47,785 nucleotides of DNA from Cytophagales bacterium (GCA_020627945.1 JAHDFW010000007.1:4039-51823); one strand, 5' to 3'; counted from the stretch's first letter, positions 9,001 through 18,763 are shown. Numbers and translations are program-made. The notes: generated by a model not told the origin, from the letters alone.

Positions 9001-9127
9001 GTTTTATATTTTAACACGTAATTTCCTTAATTTCCTACTCCATCAACGTACTATACGCAGAAATAGTGCCAATAGTTAGGTTTTAATATGAATAAAACTG
9101 CAGTCAAGTGCTCGCTTCCTTCTTTAA

Positions 9128-11512
9128 TTAAAAGAAAATCTGATATAGAATTATTGGAAAAAATCCACGCTGATAGGTAGTATCCAGCTCGTTGGTGTCC
9201 GAATTGTATTGAACTAAAAAGATATTCTGACGATTAGTAATATTTTGAATGTCCAACATAAACTTCTGAGATACTTTCTTCCCATTCCATTGAACTCCAA
9301 TTTTCACATCCCATCTAAAATAGGGTTGATACTGCTCCTCGTATATACTCGTTAAGTCTCGAACCTGTCGCATTTGAATTCTAGACTGAGCAGTATCAAT
9401 TGGTATAAACCTCCTCCCTCCTGAATGAGTCAATCGCGTATCTAATGTGAAGTTAACTTTCTCACTTAGTTGCCACTCTTTTCCTGTTAATCCATTGACT
9501 ACATAACGACCATTAAAAACGGTATTCCTTTCAACTCCATCACTTCCTTTATATCGAGAATCAAATATAGAAGTGGTTAGTAAGTAGTAAAATCCATTAC
9601 TCAACGATTTTTCTAACGTAAATTCTGCACCATAGTTATACCCTTCTCCTTCGTTTACATAATTATACCCTTCTGGCAAACCAAAATCTGCACCTTCATT
9701 CAGCATTGAAAAGAAGCTTGGATTATTTTCAACTGGGACACCAAAAAGTCGCTGATAGTAAAGCTCTGTTTTTAAACTTAGCTTTTCGGTAATTTTATAA
9801 TCATGGGCAATTACTGAATGAAATGCTTTGGAAAAACCAAGCTGCTGATTAGGAAAATTACTAAGTGAATCCTCAATAAAATAAATTGGAATGGGTTGTA
9901 ACTGACTATGAACACCTAGCCCCAAACTCAACTTATGTTGAGCATTAGGTTGGAAAGACAAGCCCACTCTAGGTTCAACAGCTACATTATTGGTCAACTG
10001 AAACCATTGCTCATGTAATCCTGAAGTAAGTGTTACTTTTTTGCTAAATCTATGCTTCCAATTCAGGTACCCTTGTTGTAACAATCCATGTCCTTGATTA
10101 TCGGAAATAACCACATAAATATCGTTTGGAATAATAGAATCAGCTGCTCTTGCCAAGCCACTGTCTAAAATATCCACAAAGTAATTGTCTAAGATAAGGC
10201 CGGTCGAAAGGGTATTCTTCTTATCTATCTTGCTATTCAACTTTAAATGGTTAGAAACTTTAGCTTGAATTTGATCTAATTCTAAAAGTAGCGTTCGTTT
10301 ATCTGTCTTAAAATTAACTCGAGTTGAGGTTCCTTTGGTTTGTGCTCTAGAATAAGCTCCCGACCAACTTATATAGGTTTTATCACTTAGAAATTTAAGC
10401 CATTTTGCGCCTGTAATAATAGTCCCTGACTTAAATTTTGATTCTTGATCGTTATCATTGAAAAGGTTCGTAGAATCAACTTCTGGAGTAGCCTCAAACT
10501 CTACGTTACTATTTCCCAAGATTCCCCAAACCGAAAAACGTCCTGCTTTTTCGGTTGGTAAATCTAATTTAAAATTAAGATCTCGGTATTCTGGTACTGC
10601 TGTTCCTACGCCAAGGTTCCACCCTAATGCACTCATTACACCAAGCGTAGAATAACGACCATTAATCAAATAAGAACCCTTCCCCCCTTTTTTAAAAGGC
10701 CCTTCCGCCCCTAGTTCAAACCCATTGAAGCCAAGTTGTCCTACATATTCGCGAGAATGGCTATTACCTGGACGCATTTGTAAATCAAACACTCCTGATA
10801 AAGCATTTCCATAATCTGCTGACCATGCTGAAGTCATAAAATCGGAATTAGCCAGATTATTAACGTTCAACATACTGATTGGACCACCAGTTGTACCTAA
10901 TGTAGAAAAGTGATTTGGACTAGGAATATCAACGCCCTCCATTCTCCACAACACTCCTAATGGTGAATTCCCTCGAATTATAATATCATTACGATTATCG
11001 GAAGCTCCACTAACACCCGCAAAATTCTGTGCCATTCTGGATGGATCTTGAAGGCTCCCAGAGTATCTGGTCGCTTGTTCCATTGAAAGTGTTCTTGCAC
11101 TCACTGTAGACATTTCGTTATTTAACTGATCAGCTGGCTTCTCTGCAATCACTTCAACCGCCTCGATCTGATCAATTTCTTCAATCATGGCTACATTAAC
11201 GAGAAGTTCCTTTCCACTTACCACAGTAAGGTTAGGAATCGTAACTGTTTCATAACCAATAAAACTGACTCTTATCGCGTGTTTACCTACTGGAACATTC
11301 TCAAGTCTAAAGTTGCCATATGGGTCAGTTGCTACGGCTTTTAACGGATCTGTATTGAGTAATACCACAGTAACACCAGGAAGGGGCATTTGAGATTCCT
11401 CGTCTTTAATCGTACCACGAATGGCACTTTTATACTGCTGCCCGTTTATTTTCTGTACGAAAGAAAACGTAAGTATTAGTAAAATTAACGTTGTTAATCT
11501 ATTCCAATTCAT
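9128..11512 (-). CDS. TonB-dependent receptor with carboxypeptidase-like N-terminal domain
   Basis: A 794-aa outer-membrane protein with a signal peptide (about 1-24), a carboxypeptidase-regulatory-like beta-sandwich (about 30-110; IRGTIKDEESQMPLPGVTV, DPYGNFRLENVPVGKHAIRV), a TonB plug region (about 140-240; DIIIRGNSPLGVLWRMEG), and a beta-barrel ending in FFPIILYQIFF, whose aromatic terminus suits the Bam machinery. It would import an unknown large nutrient using the ExbB/ExbD/TonB system encoded at 16.7-18.7 kb. There is no SusD-like partner, so it is not a standard glycan utilisation pair. It starts at ATG 15 bp downstream of ispG, implying co-transcription. The substrate cannot be inferred. 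Confidence 0.88.
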   Translation of the reverse strand: MNWNRLTTLILLILTFSFVQKINGQQYKSAIRGTIKDEESQMPLPGVTVVLLNTDPLKAVATDPYGNFRLENVPVGKHAIRVSFIGYETVTIPNLTVVSGKELLVNVAMIEEIDQIEAVEVIAEKPADQLNNEMSTVSARTLSMEQATRYSGSLQDPSRMAQNFAGVSGASDNRNDIIIRGNSPLGVLWRMEGVDIPSPNHFSTLGTTGGPISMLNVNNLANSDFMTSAWSADYGNALSGVFDLQMRPGNSHSREYVGQLGFNGFELGAEGPFKKGGKGSYLINGRYSTLGVMSALGWNLGVGTAVPEYRDLNFKLDLPTEKAGRFSVWGILGNSNVEFEATPEVDSTNLFNDNDQESKFKSGTIITGAKWLKFLSDKTYISWSGAYSRAQTKGTSTRVNFKTDKRTLLLELDQIQAKVSNHLKLNSKIDKKNTLSTGLILDNYFVDILDSGLARAADSIIPNDIYVVISDNQGHGLLQQGYLNWKHRFSKKVTLTSGLHEQWFQLTNNVAVEPRVGLSFQPNAQHKLSLGLGVHSQLQPIPIYFIEDSLSNFPNQQLGFSKAFHSVIAHDYKITEKLSLKTELYYQRLFGVPVENNPSFFSMLNEGADFGLPEGYNYVNEGEGYNYGAEFTLEKSLSNGFYYLLTTSIFDSRYKGSDGVERNTVFNGRYVVNGLTGKEWQLSEKVNFTLDTRLTHSGGRRFIPIDTAQSRIQMRQVRDLTSIYEEQYQPYFRWDVKIGVQWNGKKVSQKFMLDIQNITNRQNIFLVQYNSDTNELDTTYQRGFFPIILYQIFF

Positions 11513-11527
11513 GAAAAGCCTTTTGAA

Positions 11528-13459
11528 TTATGCCTCCGCATCAACCCAATCACCATGTTCTTTGATCAAGTCTATTAATTCCTCCACCGCATGTTCTGTT
11601 GGGATTCTTGGTTTTACAACCTCCTGACCTTTATAAAGCGAAATTTTACCTGGTCCAACCCCCACATAGCCATAATCGGCATCTGCCATTTCTCCTGGGC
11701 CATTTACAATGCACCCCATAATTCCAATTTTCAAGCCTTTCAAGTGACTTGTAACCTTTCTAATTTTAGCTGTGGTTTCTTGTAAATCAAATAATGTACG
11801 ACCACAGGAAGGGCAAGATATGTACTCGGTTTTAGAGATTCTTGTTCTACTAGCCTGTAGAATTCCAAACGCAGCACTATTTACTACTCCCATGTCTCCA
11901 CCGCCTTTACTTACAATACAAACTCCATCTCCAAAACCATCAACCAATAATCCTCCTAAGTCTGTTGAAGCTTCTAATTGTAAATCATCAGCATCCACCA
12001 TTTCGTACTTTCTCCTTATGATTACAGGTGTATCTACACCATGATTTATAAGCTTAAAGAAAGCGCCTCGCTGGTCTGCCATCCCATGAACATTATATGT
12101 ATTAAGAACCAACACAATATTGTTTCTGGTTTTCAATTCATTTAATAAGGATTGAGTCAACTCATGATTATTTAATTCTAGGAAGTTTAATTCTGGATGT
12201 AACTCTTTACCTTGACCAAACATTTCAGCGTTAAGAAGCGGGTAATTATTCTTATACTCCTTGTGTTCCAACCAGAATTCATGATCGCGAACTACTCCTA
12301 CTGCATCAGGTAATTCAAAACTAAGTTCCTCTGCTCCCAAATAAACGTAATCACACGCTTGATCTGTGAAGTTATATTTATCATTTTTAGCGTCGTAATG
12401 GAATCCTATTTTTGTTAAATCTTCTTGAAAAACCTCACCTTGACCAATGACATTAGCTAGCACTACAGGAACAGCATCACCTCCAATATTTATAACTTTT
12501 TGGGTTTTGCGACGCATATACATAATTGGTGAATACAGTTTTGTATCTACCTCTTGTATTGGATCATGAGCCGTTCTTGCCACGTATCTTGACACCAATT
12601 TACGAGCAACAGGAATTTCAAATTCAGGTTCTTCGGTTAATGACACTCTAACCGTATCACCTATTCCATCCTCCAATAATGTTCCAATTCCTAGCGCAGA
12701 TTTAATTCTGCCATCTTCTCCTTCTCCAGCCTCTGTCACACCTAAATGTAACGGGTAAGGCTTCAATCCTTCCTCGTTCAATCTATTTACCAACAAACGA
12801 TAAGCTTGAACCATCACCTGTGGATTAGAAGACTTCATGGAAAGAACAATATTGTAATAATCAAGGTCCTCTGCTATTCTTAAAAACTCAAGGGCAGATT
12901 CAACCATGCCGTTTGGAGTATCTCCATAACGACTCAGGATCCTATCAGACAATGAACCATGGTTGGTTCCTATTCTCATTGCTGTTCCGTATTCCTTGCA
13001 AATTTTCACTAACGGTGAAAAACGTTCGCGAATTCGTTGCATTTCAGATTCGTATTCAGCATCACTATATTCTATGATGTTAAATTTCTTCTTATCCGCA
13101 TAATTACCTGGGTTAACTCTAACCTTCTCAACTATTCTAGCCGCAATTTCAGCTGCTTTAGGAGTATAATGAATATCGGCAACCAAAGGAGTATTATAAC
13201 CTCTCTTTTTCAACTCAGCACGTATGTTACTTAGGTTTTCAGCTTCCTTCATACTAGGCGCGGTAAGTCTAACCAACTCACAACCTGCTTCAATCATTCG
13301 TATTGATTGCTCCACAGAAGCTATGGTATCCATAGTATCCGTAGTTGTCATTGATTGTAATCGAATTGGATTGTTTCCCCCGCAACCTAAATCACCGATA
13401 GAAACCTCCAAAGACTCCCTACGTTTATATTCAAAAAGGCTCTTGTTAAATGGCACCAT
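11528..13459 (-). CDS. ispG: 4-hydroxy-3-methylbut-2-en-1-yl diphosphate synthase, long form
   Basis: IspG (GcpE) reduces methylerythritol cyclodiphosphate to HMBPP in the MEP isoprenoid pathway, using a [4Fe-4S] cluster. The TIM-barrel part begins GGNNPIRLQSMTTTDTMDT. The cluster-binding C-terminal domain carries CPSCGRT and GIMGCIVNGPGEMADADYGY. The protein is about 640 aa rather than about 370 because of a large insert between the two parts, the known three-domain form of Bacteroidota, Chlamydiae and plants. The ORF-track start (13519) is a TTG. The ATG at 13459 gives MVPFNKSLFEYKRR, matching how related enzymes begin, so I prefer it; an ATG at 13507 is also possible. The receptor gene follows after 15 bp. 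Confidence 0.93.
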   Translation of the reverse strand: MVPFNKSLFEYKRRESLEVSIGDLGCGGNNPIRLQSMTTTDTMDTIASVEQSIRMIEAGCELVRLTAPSMKEAENLSNIRAELKKRGYNTPLVADIHYTPKAAEIAARIVEKVRVNPGNYADKKKFNIIEYSDAEYESEMQRIRERFSPLVKICKEYGTAMRIGTNHGSLSDRILSRYGDTPNGMVESALEFLRIAEDLDYYNIVLSMKSSNPQVMVQAYRLLVNRLNEEGLKPYPLHLGVTEAGEGEDGRIKSALGIGTLLEDGIGDTVRVSLTEEPEFEIPVARKLVSRYVARTAHDPIQEVDTKLYSPIMYMRRKTQKVINIGGDAVPVVLANVIGQGEVFQEDLTKIGFHYDAKNDKYNFTDQACDYVYLGAEELSFELPDAVGVVRDHEFWLEHKEYKNNYPLLNAEMFGQGKELHPELNFLELNNHELTQSLLNELKTRNNIVLVLNTYNVHGMADQRGAFFKLINHGVDTPVIIRRKYEMVDADDLQLEASTDLGGLLVDGFGDGVCIVSKGGGDMGVVNSAAFGILQASRTRISKTEYISCPSCGRTLFDLQETTAKIRKVTSHLKGLKIGIMGCIVNGPGEMADADYGYVGVGPGKISLYKGQEVVKPRIPTEHAVEELIDLIKEHGDWVDAEA

Positions 13460-13592
13460 ATCCCGTAAATTATACGGCAAAGTTAGCCTAAAATTTGAGA
13501 AAGCCATAGGTTTTAACAAGGTTCATGAGTGTAGTATTTAATATTTGACACTTAACAATTACTATCACTACAATCCAAAAATCAACATCACT

Positions 13593-14645
13593 TCAAAACA
13601 ATCTGGTTTGCCCTGTTCCGAGAGAGTAATGATACAACTCCAAATTATATTTCATTTTAGGTACTTCTTTGAAAAACTTCTGTTTTGAGACACGAAAGAA
13701 CTGCCTTATTTCGTCTGCTATATGACCTTGCCCTTTCATTCTAGTACCAAATTCTGAATTGGTTGTATTTCCTCCATGCACATTACGTACCTGTTTCATA
13801 ACCTTATCCGCTCGATCTGGTAGGTTCTTCCTTATCCAATCTTCGAATAGAATCGCAATTTCATCCTTCAACCTTACCATATGAGAATTAACATCTACGG
13901 CTCCATTTTCAGCAGATAGTTGTACCAACTTGGGAATTTCGTAGTTATTAATGCTTGGTATAATTGGCGCTATCATAACATTTACTGGTACTCCTGCATC
14001 CGAAAGTTGTCGAACTGCTTGAAATCTTCTTAGTCCTGTAGAAGTTCTTGGTTCTAATTTCCTTCGTATATTTTCATCTAAAGTAGTAATGCTTATGCTC
14101 ACCTTGACCAGATTGAGTTTCGCCATTTCAGCAAGAATATCCAAATCTCGTAAGATCAATGCATTCTTGGTAATTAAACCAACGGGGTGCTTAAACTTCC
14201 AAAGAACCTCAAGCATTTTCCTTGTTATCTTCTTCTCCTTTTCAATTGGTTGGTAACAATCTGTATTTCCTGCCAACATAATTGGAGAGGGAACCCAATT
14301 TTTAGAAGAAAGTTTTTTATGCAGCAATTCAGGTGCGTTTTGCTTAATTAAGATTTTCTTTTCAAAATCCACTCCTGCACTATATCCCCAATAATGATGA
14401 GTGACACGTGCATAGCAATAGACACACCCATGTTCACAACCTTGATACGGGTTCATGGACCACGTGAATGGGATATCAGGACTATCTACTTTGTTAACAA
14501 TAGATTTTGGAGAAACATCTATTAATTGAGTAGGAGCATTAAAATCATACTCCTCTTCCAATTCATCTCCAGAATAGTCATAGCGTCTTTTTTCGAATGG
14601 GTTGGAACTATTGAACTGTGCTCCTCTCCCTTTGATATAGGACAT
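13593..14645 (-). CDS. PA0069-type radical SAM protein
   Basis: A 350-aa radical SAM protein. The cluster motif C-x3-C-x2-C is in NPYQGCEHGCVYCYAR (about residues 67-82). Further family features are the N-terminal GRGAQFNSSNPF, IMLAGNTDCYQPIEKE, and KVSISITTLDENIRRKLEPR. This composition matches the widespread PA0069-like family, distantly related to spore photoproduct lyase, whose reaction is not established. It starts at ATG. The 133 bp before ispG and the 75 bp after trmB suggest it is transcribed separately or as a weak continuation of the trmB operon. Confidence 0.88.
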   Translation of the reverse strand: MSYIKGRGAQFNSSNPFEKRRYDYSGDELEEEYDFNAPTQLIDVSPKSIVNKVDSPDIPFTWSMNPYQGCEHGCVYCYARVTHHYWGYSAGVDFEKKILIKQNAPELLHKKLSSKNWVPSPIMLAGNTDCYQPIEKEKKITRKMLEVLWKFKHPVGLITKNALILRDLDILAEMAKLNLVKVSISITTLDENIRRKLEPRTSTGLRRFQAVRQLSDAGVPVNVMIAPIIPSINNYEIPKLVQLSAENGAVDVNSHMVRLKDEIAILFEDWIRKNLPDRADKVMKQVRNVHGGNTTNSEFGTRMKGQGHIADEIRQFFRVSKQKFFKEVPKMKYNLELYHYSLGTGQTRLF

Positions 14646-14654
14646 TTTTAATAA

Positions 14655-14695
14655 TTGATTAATTTTTAATCTTTAAACTATTATTAATTAATCAA
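14655..14695. terminator. AT-rich inverted repeat downstream of trmB
   Basis: Perfect arms TTGATTAAT and ATTAATCAA separated by 23 bases lie between the trmB stop and the start of the radical SAM gene. The stem has little GC, so as a terminator it would be weak; it might instead be a binding site for a regulator or chance in AT-rich DNA. Confidence 0.35.
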
Positions 14696-14720
14696 ATTAT
14701 TTTTACAAATCCTATTATTT

Positions 14721-15377
14721 CTAGTTATTTCTTAATCTCAGATAATTAATGTCAAATCCTTTGTCATTGAATTTAACCTCAAAGTTTGTTTTGATCTGAA
14801 GTTCCTCCGTGTACAATGGGGAATCGTATAAAACCTTGGTGGCATGAACTACCTCCCAATCGTTCTTGTGTGCTTGAAGTAAGGAATAATCAAATAGATC
14901 GGAATTATCAGTTTTAAGATGAAGGAAACCACCAGGTTTCAGAATCTTCTTATACATTTCTAAAAACCTAGGTGAAGTAAGTCTCTTTTTTTCATCACGA
15001 GCCTTTGGGCGTGGATCTGGAAATGTAATCCAAATTTCACTTACCTCATTCTCGGCAAAGAGTTCTTGGGCCATTAAGATATCGGTTCTAAGAAAACCTA
15101 CATTTTGTAAATCGCTATTTTTAACTTCTTTACATCCCATCCACAATCTTGCTCCTTTAATATCAACTCCAATAAAATTCCTATTTGGCTGACGTGAAGC
15201 GAGGTTTGTGGTATACTCCCCTCTACCACATGCAAACTCTACTACAATATCGTTGCTATTATCAAAAAACAACTTATTCCAGTTGCCTTTGATTACTTCA
15301 AAGAGCTCTTTACCTGGTTCAAGTACTAAATCACTCTCCGCATTTTGGGCATATCTAAGTTTCTTATTTCTGCTCAT
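14721..15377 (-). CDS. trmB: tRNA (guanine-N7)-methyltransferase
   Basis: TrmB methylates G46 of the tRNA variable loop using S-adenosylmethionine. Its Rossmann core shows VEFACGRGEYTTNLA (SAM loop), FIGVDIKGARLW, the family hallmark WITFPDPRPKARDEKKR, and KPGGFLHLKTDN. The ORF track starts at a GTG (15389) overlapping folC by 11 bases. I prefer the ATG at 15377, which lies one base after the folC stop and gives MSRNKKLRYAQN, a normal N-terminus. The tight junction indicates translational coupling to folC. Length (218 aa) is typical. Confidence 0.93.
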   Translation of the reverse strand: MSRNKKLRYAQNAESDLVLEPGKELFEVIKGNWNKLFFDNSNDIVVEFACGRGEYTTNLASRQPNRNFIGVDIKGARLWMGCKEVKNSDLQNVGFLRTDILMAQELFAENEVSEIWITFPDPRPKARDEKKRLTSPRFLEMYKKILKPGGFLHLKTDNSDLFDYSLLQAHKNDWEVVHATKVLYDSPLYTEELQIKTNFEVKFNDKGFDINYLRLRNN

Positions 15378-15378
15378 T

Positions 15379-16662
15379 TCATAACTCACTTAACTCCGAT
15401 AGCACAAAAGTACTACCTCCAATGAAAACTACATCGCTAGCTCCTGCATTTTCTACAGTAACCTTCACAGCTTCATTCACATCTTCAATTATATCTGCTT
15501 TAAGTCCAATTTCAATTGCTACTTGCTGCAATTCGTGTGCTTTAGCAGCGCGCTCTATCTTAGGTTGACATAAGATGTATTCAGCATTTTTAGGAAGCAG
15601 CCTCATGATTTTATTCATTTCCTTGTCGTTGCTCATTCCCCAAACCACATACAACTTTTCAAATGATTCGGACATTAATTGCTCAACCACCGCTATGATT
15701 CCATCTTCATTATGACCGCAATCACAAATTACCTTGGGAGCTTCTTGTAAAATCTGATAACGACCTTTTAATCCTGCATTTTTAACCACCTTAGCTAATC
15801 CTTGCTTTACAGCATTAGAAGAAACTTCTATTCCATATCGATCTTTTAATACATCAAGCGTTGTTATTACTCCAAGTACATTTCGAGTTTGATATGAAGC
15901 AATCAAGTCTAGTGTATATTTTTCATTCAATTCAGGAATTTCTATTTGCCGTAGTCCATTTTCGATACCGAGGTCAATTATATTATAATTCTGATCCGCG
16001 TAACTAATGGGAGCAGCAAGTGATTTTGCTTTTTGATCAAACACATGTTTAAGTTCTTCCTGAGTTTGAGAAATCACCACAGGAGTTTCGTCTTTAATGA
16101 TTCCTGCTTTTTCACCTGCAATTAATTCTAGAGTATCACCCAACAATGCGCTGTGATCCATGCTTATATTGGTAATCAAAGAAACTAAAGGGCTAAGTAT
16201 ATTGGTTGAATCTAACCTCCCACCTAGTCCAGTTTCAATTACAGCAATATCTACGTTGGAACGTTCAAAATAGGCAAATGCCATCAAGGTGGTTATTTCA
16301 AAAAAAGAAGGCTTCAGCTCTTCTATAACGGGTTGGATTCTTTCCACAAAATCCACTACAAACTCCTCACTTACCTCTTGTCCGTCCACCTTAATCCTTT
16401 CAGTGAAAGATTTGATATGTGGTGAAGTAAATACACCTACTTTCAGTCCTGATTCCATCAGAATTGAAGTAAGCATGGAAGCAGAACTTCCTTTACCATT
16501 TGTTCCAGCAATGTGAATTGATTTAAACTTCTCGTGAGGGTTATTTAAAAATTCAGCTAACCGAATCGTATTGTCTAATGTCTTAGTAAATGCTCCTGCC
16601 CCTTGACGTTGATAATTTGCTAGTCGGGTAAAAAGGTATTGACAGGTTTCCTGAAAGTTCAT
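15379..16662 (-). CDS. folC: bifunctional folylpolyglutamate synthase / dihydrofolate synthase
   Basis: FolC adds glutamate to dihydropteroate and then to folates, retaining them in the cytoplasm. The Mur-ligase-like ATP loop GTNGKGSSA is at about residues 53-61, followed by VGVFTSPHI, VIETGLGGRLDSTNI, ISMDHSALLGDT and the C-terminal CDCGHNEDGI. Length (427 aa) is typical. It starts at ATG 15 bp after the tonB-like gene and runs into trmB, so it is the fourth gene of the exbB-exbD-tonB-folC-trmB operon. Confidence 0.94.
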   Translation of the reverse strand: MNFQETCQYLFTRLANYQRQGAGAFTKTLDNTIRLAEFLNNPHEKFKSIHIAGTNGKGSSASMLTSILMESGLKVGVFTSPHIKSFTERIKVDGQEVSEEFVVDFVERIQPVIEELKPSFFEITTLMAFAYFERSNVDIAVIETGLGGRLDSTNILSPLVSLITNISMDHSALLGDTLELIAGEKAGIIKDETPVVISQTQEELKHVFDQKAKSLAAPISYADQNYNIIDLGIENGLRQIEIPELNEKYTLDLIASYQTRNVLGVITTLDVLKDRYGIEVSSNAVKQGLAKVVKNAGLKGRYQILQEAPKVICDCGHNEDGIIAVVEQLMSESFEKLYVVWGMSNDKEMNKIMRLLPKNAEYILCQPKIERAAKAHELQQVAIEIGLKADIIEDVNEAVKVTVENAGASDVVFIGGSTFVLSELSEL

Positions 16663-16677
16663 GAACTGAAGAAAACT

Positions 16678-17553
16678 TTATTTAGATTGTAAAATCACTG
16701 TATAGTACCCCTCTGAGAATGGCGCAGTACTATCGTTATTGTCCTTACGTTCAAACGAAAGACGTTCAACCTGCGCTTTATAATACAATTCAACGGTCGA
16801 ACTTACACTCTTTTCATGAGTTATAACGGAAATAACCTCTCCCTCATCGTCGATTTTAATCTTAAAAACAATTTTTCCTGTTTCCTTGAAGTTCGGATTA
16901 TCCTTGGGTTTACCTTCGGTATACCATCCAGTAATTTGTGCTCCAGCTCCCCCTCCACCTCCAGGTTTACCTTTATAAATATCAGAGTCATTTATTTCGC
17001 CATTCTCTTGACCCTTATCTCCAGGCACATCCGCATCATCTCCATTATTATTCTGTTGAGAAGTTGATTCGGCAGTACTTTCACTTTCTGTTTCTGTTTC
17101 AGATTCAGTTTCCGCTTCTTCAACCGTTTCCGTTGGTTCTGTCACTGGCTCTGTAACGTCCTCTACGGTTTCGCTAACTTCTTCCACGGTTTCAGATGTT
17201 TCACTCGCATTTACATCGGATTCTGCATCGGTTGTTTGCACATCTTCAACAATATCAGACTCCTCGGCCACTTCTTCAGCAGCAGCTGGATTTGCTTCTG
17301 CAGGAGCTTGTTCAGCAGGTGGTGTTTCTTGGATTTGCTCTGATTCTGTAACGGAAGGTGGAGCATCATTTTGAATATCTCCGCTTCCTTGATCATTTAC
17401 CCCAAAATTCACTGCTACCCCAAATTCTGGCATAATAGCTGGACTAAATGGCCAAATATTATAGAACCAAAAAAACAATAAAAGTATAAGATGCACGGTG
17501 ATACTCACTGCCCATCCTCTTCTTCTACTTTTTAATTCGTATGCTTCGTTCAT
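16678..17553 (-). CDS. tonB: TonB-like energy transducer
   Basis: A 291-aa protein with one N-terminal membrane segment (about 14-34, VSITVHLILLLFFWFYNIW) behind a basic cytoplasmic start. A linker of about 150 residues, rich in Glu, Thr, Ser and Val, follows. The C-terminal domain (about 205-291) is TonB-like: GKIVFKIKIDDEGEVISV and the terminal GYYTVILQSK. It would carry energy from ExbB/ExbD to outer-membrane receptors such as those in this window. The linker is acidic and carries few of the usual Pro-Lys repeats. The gene lies directly downstream of exbD (72 bp) and upstream of folC. The low conservation of the C-terminal domain leaves receptor specificity open. Confidence 0.85.
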   Translation of the reverse strand: MNEAYELKSRRRGWAVSITVHLILLLFFWFYNIWPFSPAIMPEFGVAVNFGVNDQGSGDIQNDAPPSVTESEQIQETPPAEQAPAEANPAAAEEVAEESDIVEDVQTTDAESDVNASETSETVEEVSETVEDVTEPVTEPTETVEEAETESETETESESTAESTSQQNNNGDDADVPGDKGQENGEINDSDIYKGKPGGGGGAGAQITGWYTEGKPKDNPNFKETGKIVFKIKIDDEGEVISVITHEKSVSSTVELYYKAQVERLSFERKDNNDSTAPFSEGYYTVILQSK

Positions 17554-17625
17554 GGCTATGATTTATTGGTTTATATCATCAAGATGTACTTACAGCTTAA
17601 ATTCCATAAACCTCTTTCACTTTTT

Positions 17626-18024
17626 TTAATCTGCCTTTGTTCCAATAGTCAATTTGGCTTTGAGATTAGCTGCTAATCCAGCAACCTTTACAAAGTGTTC
17701 CATTGGTACTTTCTTGTCTACATTCAATATTACTAGTCGCTCATCTTCAGGAGTAGACATAATCACCTCCTTAAGCTCTTGTTCGAAACTACTTTGATCT
17801 ATTACTTTACCGTTTATAGCATACTTCAAGTCATCCGAAATAGAAACGGTAATTTTTTGTAAATCGATACTAGAAGTTTTACTGGTAGGTAAATCAACTT
17901 TAAGTCCTAACGGAGTCACGATTTGCGAGGTAAGCATAAAGAATATCAACAGTAAGAATACAATATCAGTCATTGACGACATGCTAAACTCCGTGCTCAC
18001 CTTATTTTTTGATCTTAATCCCAT
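17626..18024 (-). CDS. exbD: ExbD/TolR-type biopolymer transport protein
   Basis: A 132-aa inner-membrane protein with a short cytoplasmic start, one membrane helix (about 18-36, MTDIVFLLLIFFMLTSQIV) and a periplasmic domain. Asp20 at the start of the helix corresponds to the proton-carrying Asp of ExbD. The periplasmic part contains GLKVDLPTS and ERLVILNVDKKVPMEHF, both typical of the family. It lies between exbB (28 bp) and the tonB-like gene (72 bp). The gene order and the following TonB favour ExbD over TolR or MotB. Confidence 0.92.
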   Translation of the reverse strand: MGLRSKNKVSTEFSMSSMTDIVFLLLIFFMLTSQIVTPLGLKVDLPTSKTSSIDLQKITVSISDDLKYAINGKVIDQSSFEQELKEVIMSTPEDERLVILNVDKKVPMEHFVKVAGLAANLKAKLTIGTKAD

Positions 18025-18052
18025 ATCAATTTAATTTAAGTTGAACTTCGGT

Positions 18053-18730
18053 TTATTCTGATGTTGGTTCCTGCAACAAATCAATAAAATCGATTGAGGC
18101 GGCTTCCATGTTATGGACGGTCTTCTCAACCTTAGCTACCAAATAGTTATATCCCACATATGCGATAATTCCCACGAAAAGTCCTGCTGCAGTTGTAATC
18201 ATTGCTTCGTAAATACCAGCCGATAACAATTTAGGGCTAACCGCTGCTTCTGCTTCTGCCATACTCATAAAGGCTCTAATCATACCAATCACGGTACCAA
18301 AGAATCCAATCATAGGAGCTGCCCCCGAGATTGTTGCTAGAACGGATAAGTTCTTTTCAAGTTTAAAAATCTCAATCGTTCCAACATTTTCAACGGATTC
18401 GGCAATATTCTTAAGGGGGTTACCAATTCTCGAAACTCCTTTACCAATCATTCTGGCAAAAGGTGAATCAAATTGTTCGCATGTTGCCAATGCTCCACTA
18501 ACATCTCCTTTCAACATTTTATCCCTGATGGTTTCCATAAACGCTCCAGGATCTTTTGAAGCTTTCATAATAACTAGAAATCTATCTACAAAAATGTAGA
18601 CGGCACCAACGGACAAAAGAAACAATGGAAACATAGTCCATCCCCCCTTGCTGATCAACTCAAATAACGAAATTGACTCCTCTTTGTTAGGAACCATTTC
18701 TACTCCATCCTTAATAATCTGTAAAAGCAT
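18053..18730 (-). CDS. exbB: ExbB/TolQ/MotA-family proton channel protein
   Basis: A 225-aa membrane protein with three helices: about 31-53 (MFPLFLLSVGAVYIFVDRF), about 128-150 (ATISGAAPMIGFFGTVIGMI) and about 172-194 (MITTAAGLFVGIIAYVGYNY). The second and third carry the family glycine-rich signatures. It forms the proton-driven motor with ExbD. It is the first gene of the operon exbB-exbD-tonB-folC-trmB. A -7 promoter match (18807-18814) and a stem-loop in the leader lie upstream. The start at ATG 18730 is natural; a second in-frame ATG follows at codon 12. Confidence 0.93.
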   Translation of the reverse strand: MLLQIIKDGVEMVPNKEESISLFELISKGGWTMFPLFLLSVGAVYIFVDRFLVIMKASKDPGAFMETIRDKMLKGDVSGALATCEQFDSPFARMIGKGVSRIGNPLKNIAESVENVGTIEIFKLEKNLSVLATISGAAPMIGFFGTVIGMIRAFMSMAEAEAAVSPKLLSAGIYEAMITTAAGLFVGIIAYVGYNYLVAKVEKTVHNMEAASIDFIDLLQEPTSE

Positions 18731-18763
18731 GTAATATCCAATTTTGTTTATTCTGTATTTAGA

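Larger units (their letters stand above)
8792..9127. other. intergenic region between the lipoprotein gene and the TonB-dependent receptor gene
   Basis: I see no convincing gene. The half next to the lipoprotein gene holds its promoter. The centre (8842-9000) is noticeably richer in GC than its surroundings and is bounded by 10-base inverted repeats. The remainder up to 9127 is plain AT-rich sequence. Confidence 0.55.

Noticed and set aside
9128-11512. SusC/SusD-type glycan utilisation locus
   Set aside because: Receptors at 9.1 and 25.3 kb have SusC-like N-terminal domains, but no SusD-like lipoprotein or glycoside hydrolase is adjacent; neighbours are ispG and TPR/SPOR genes.
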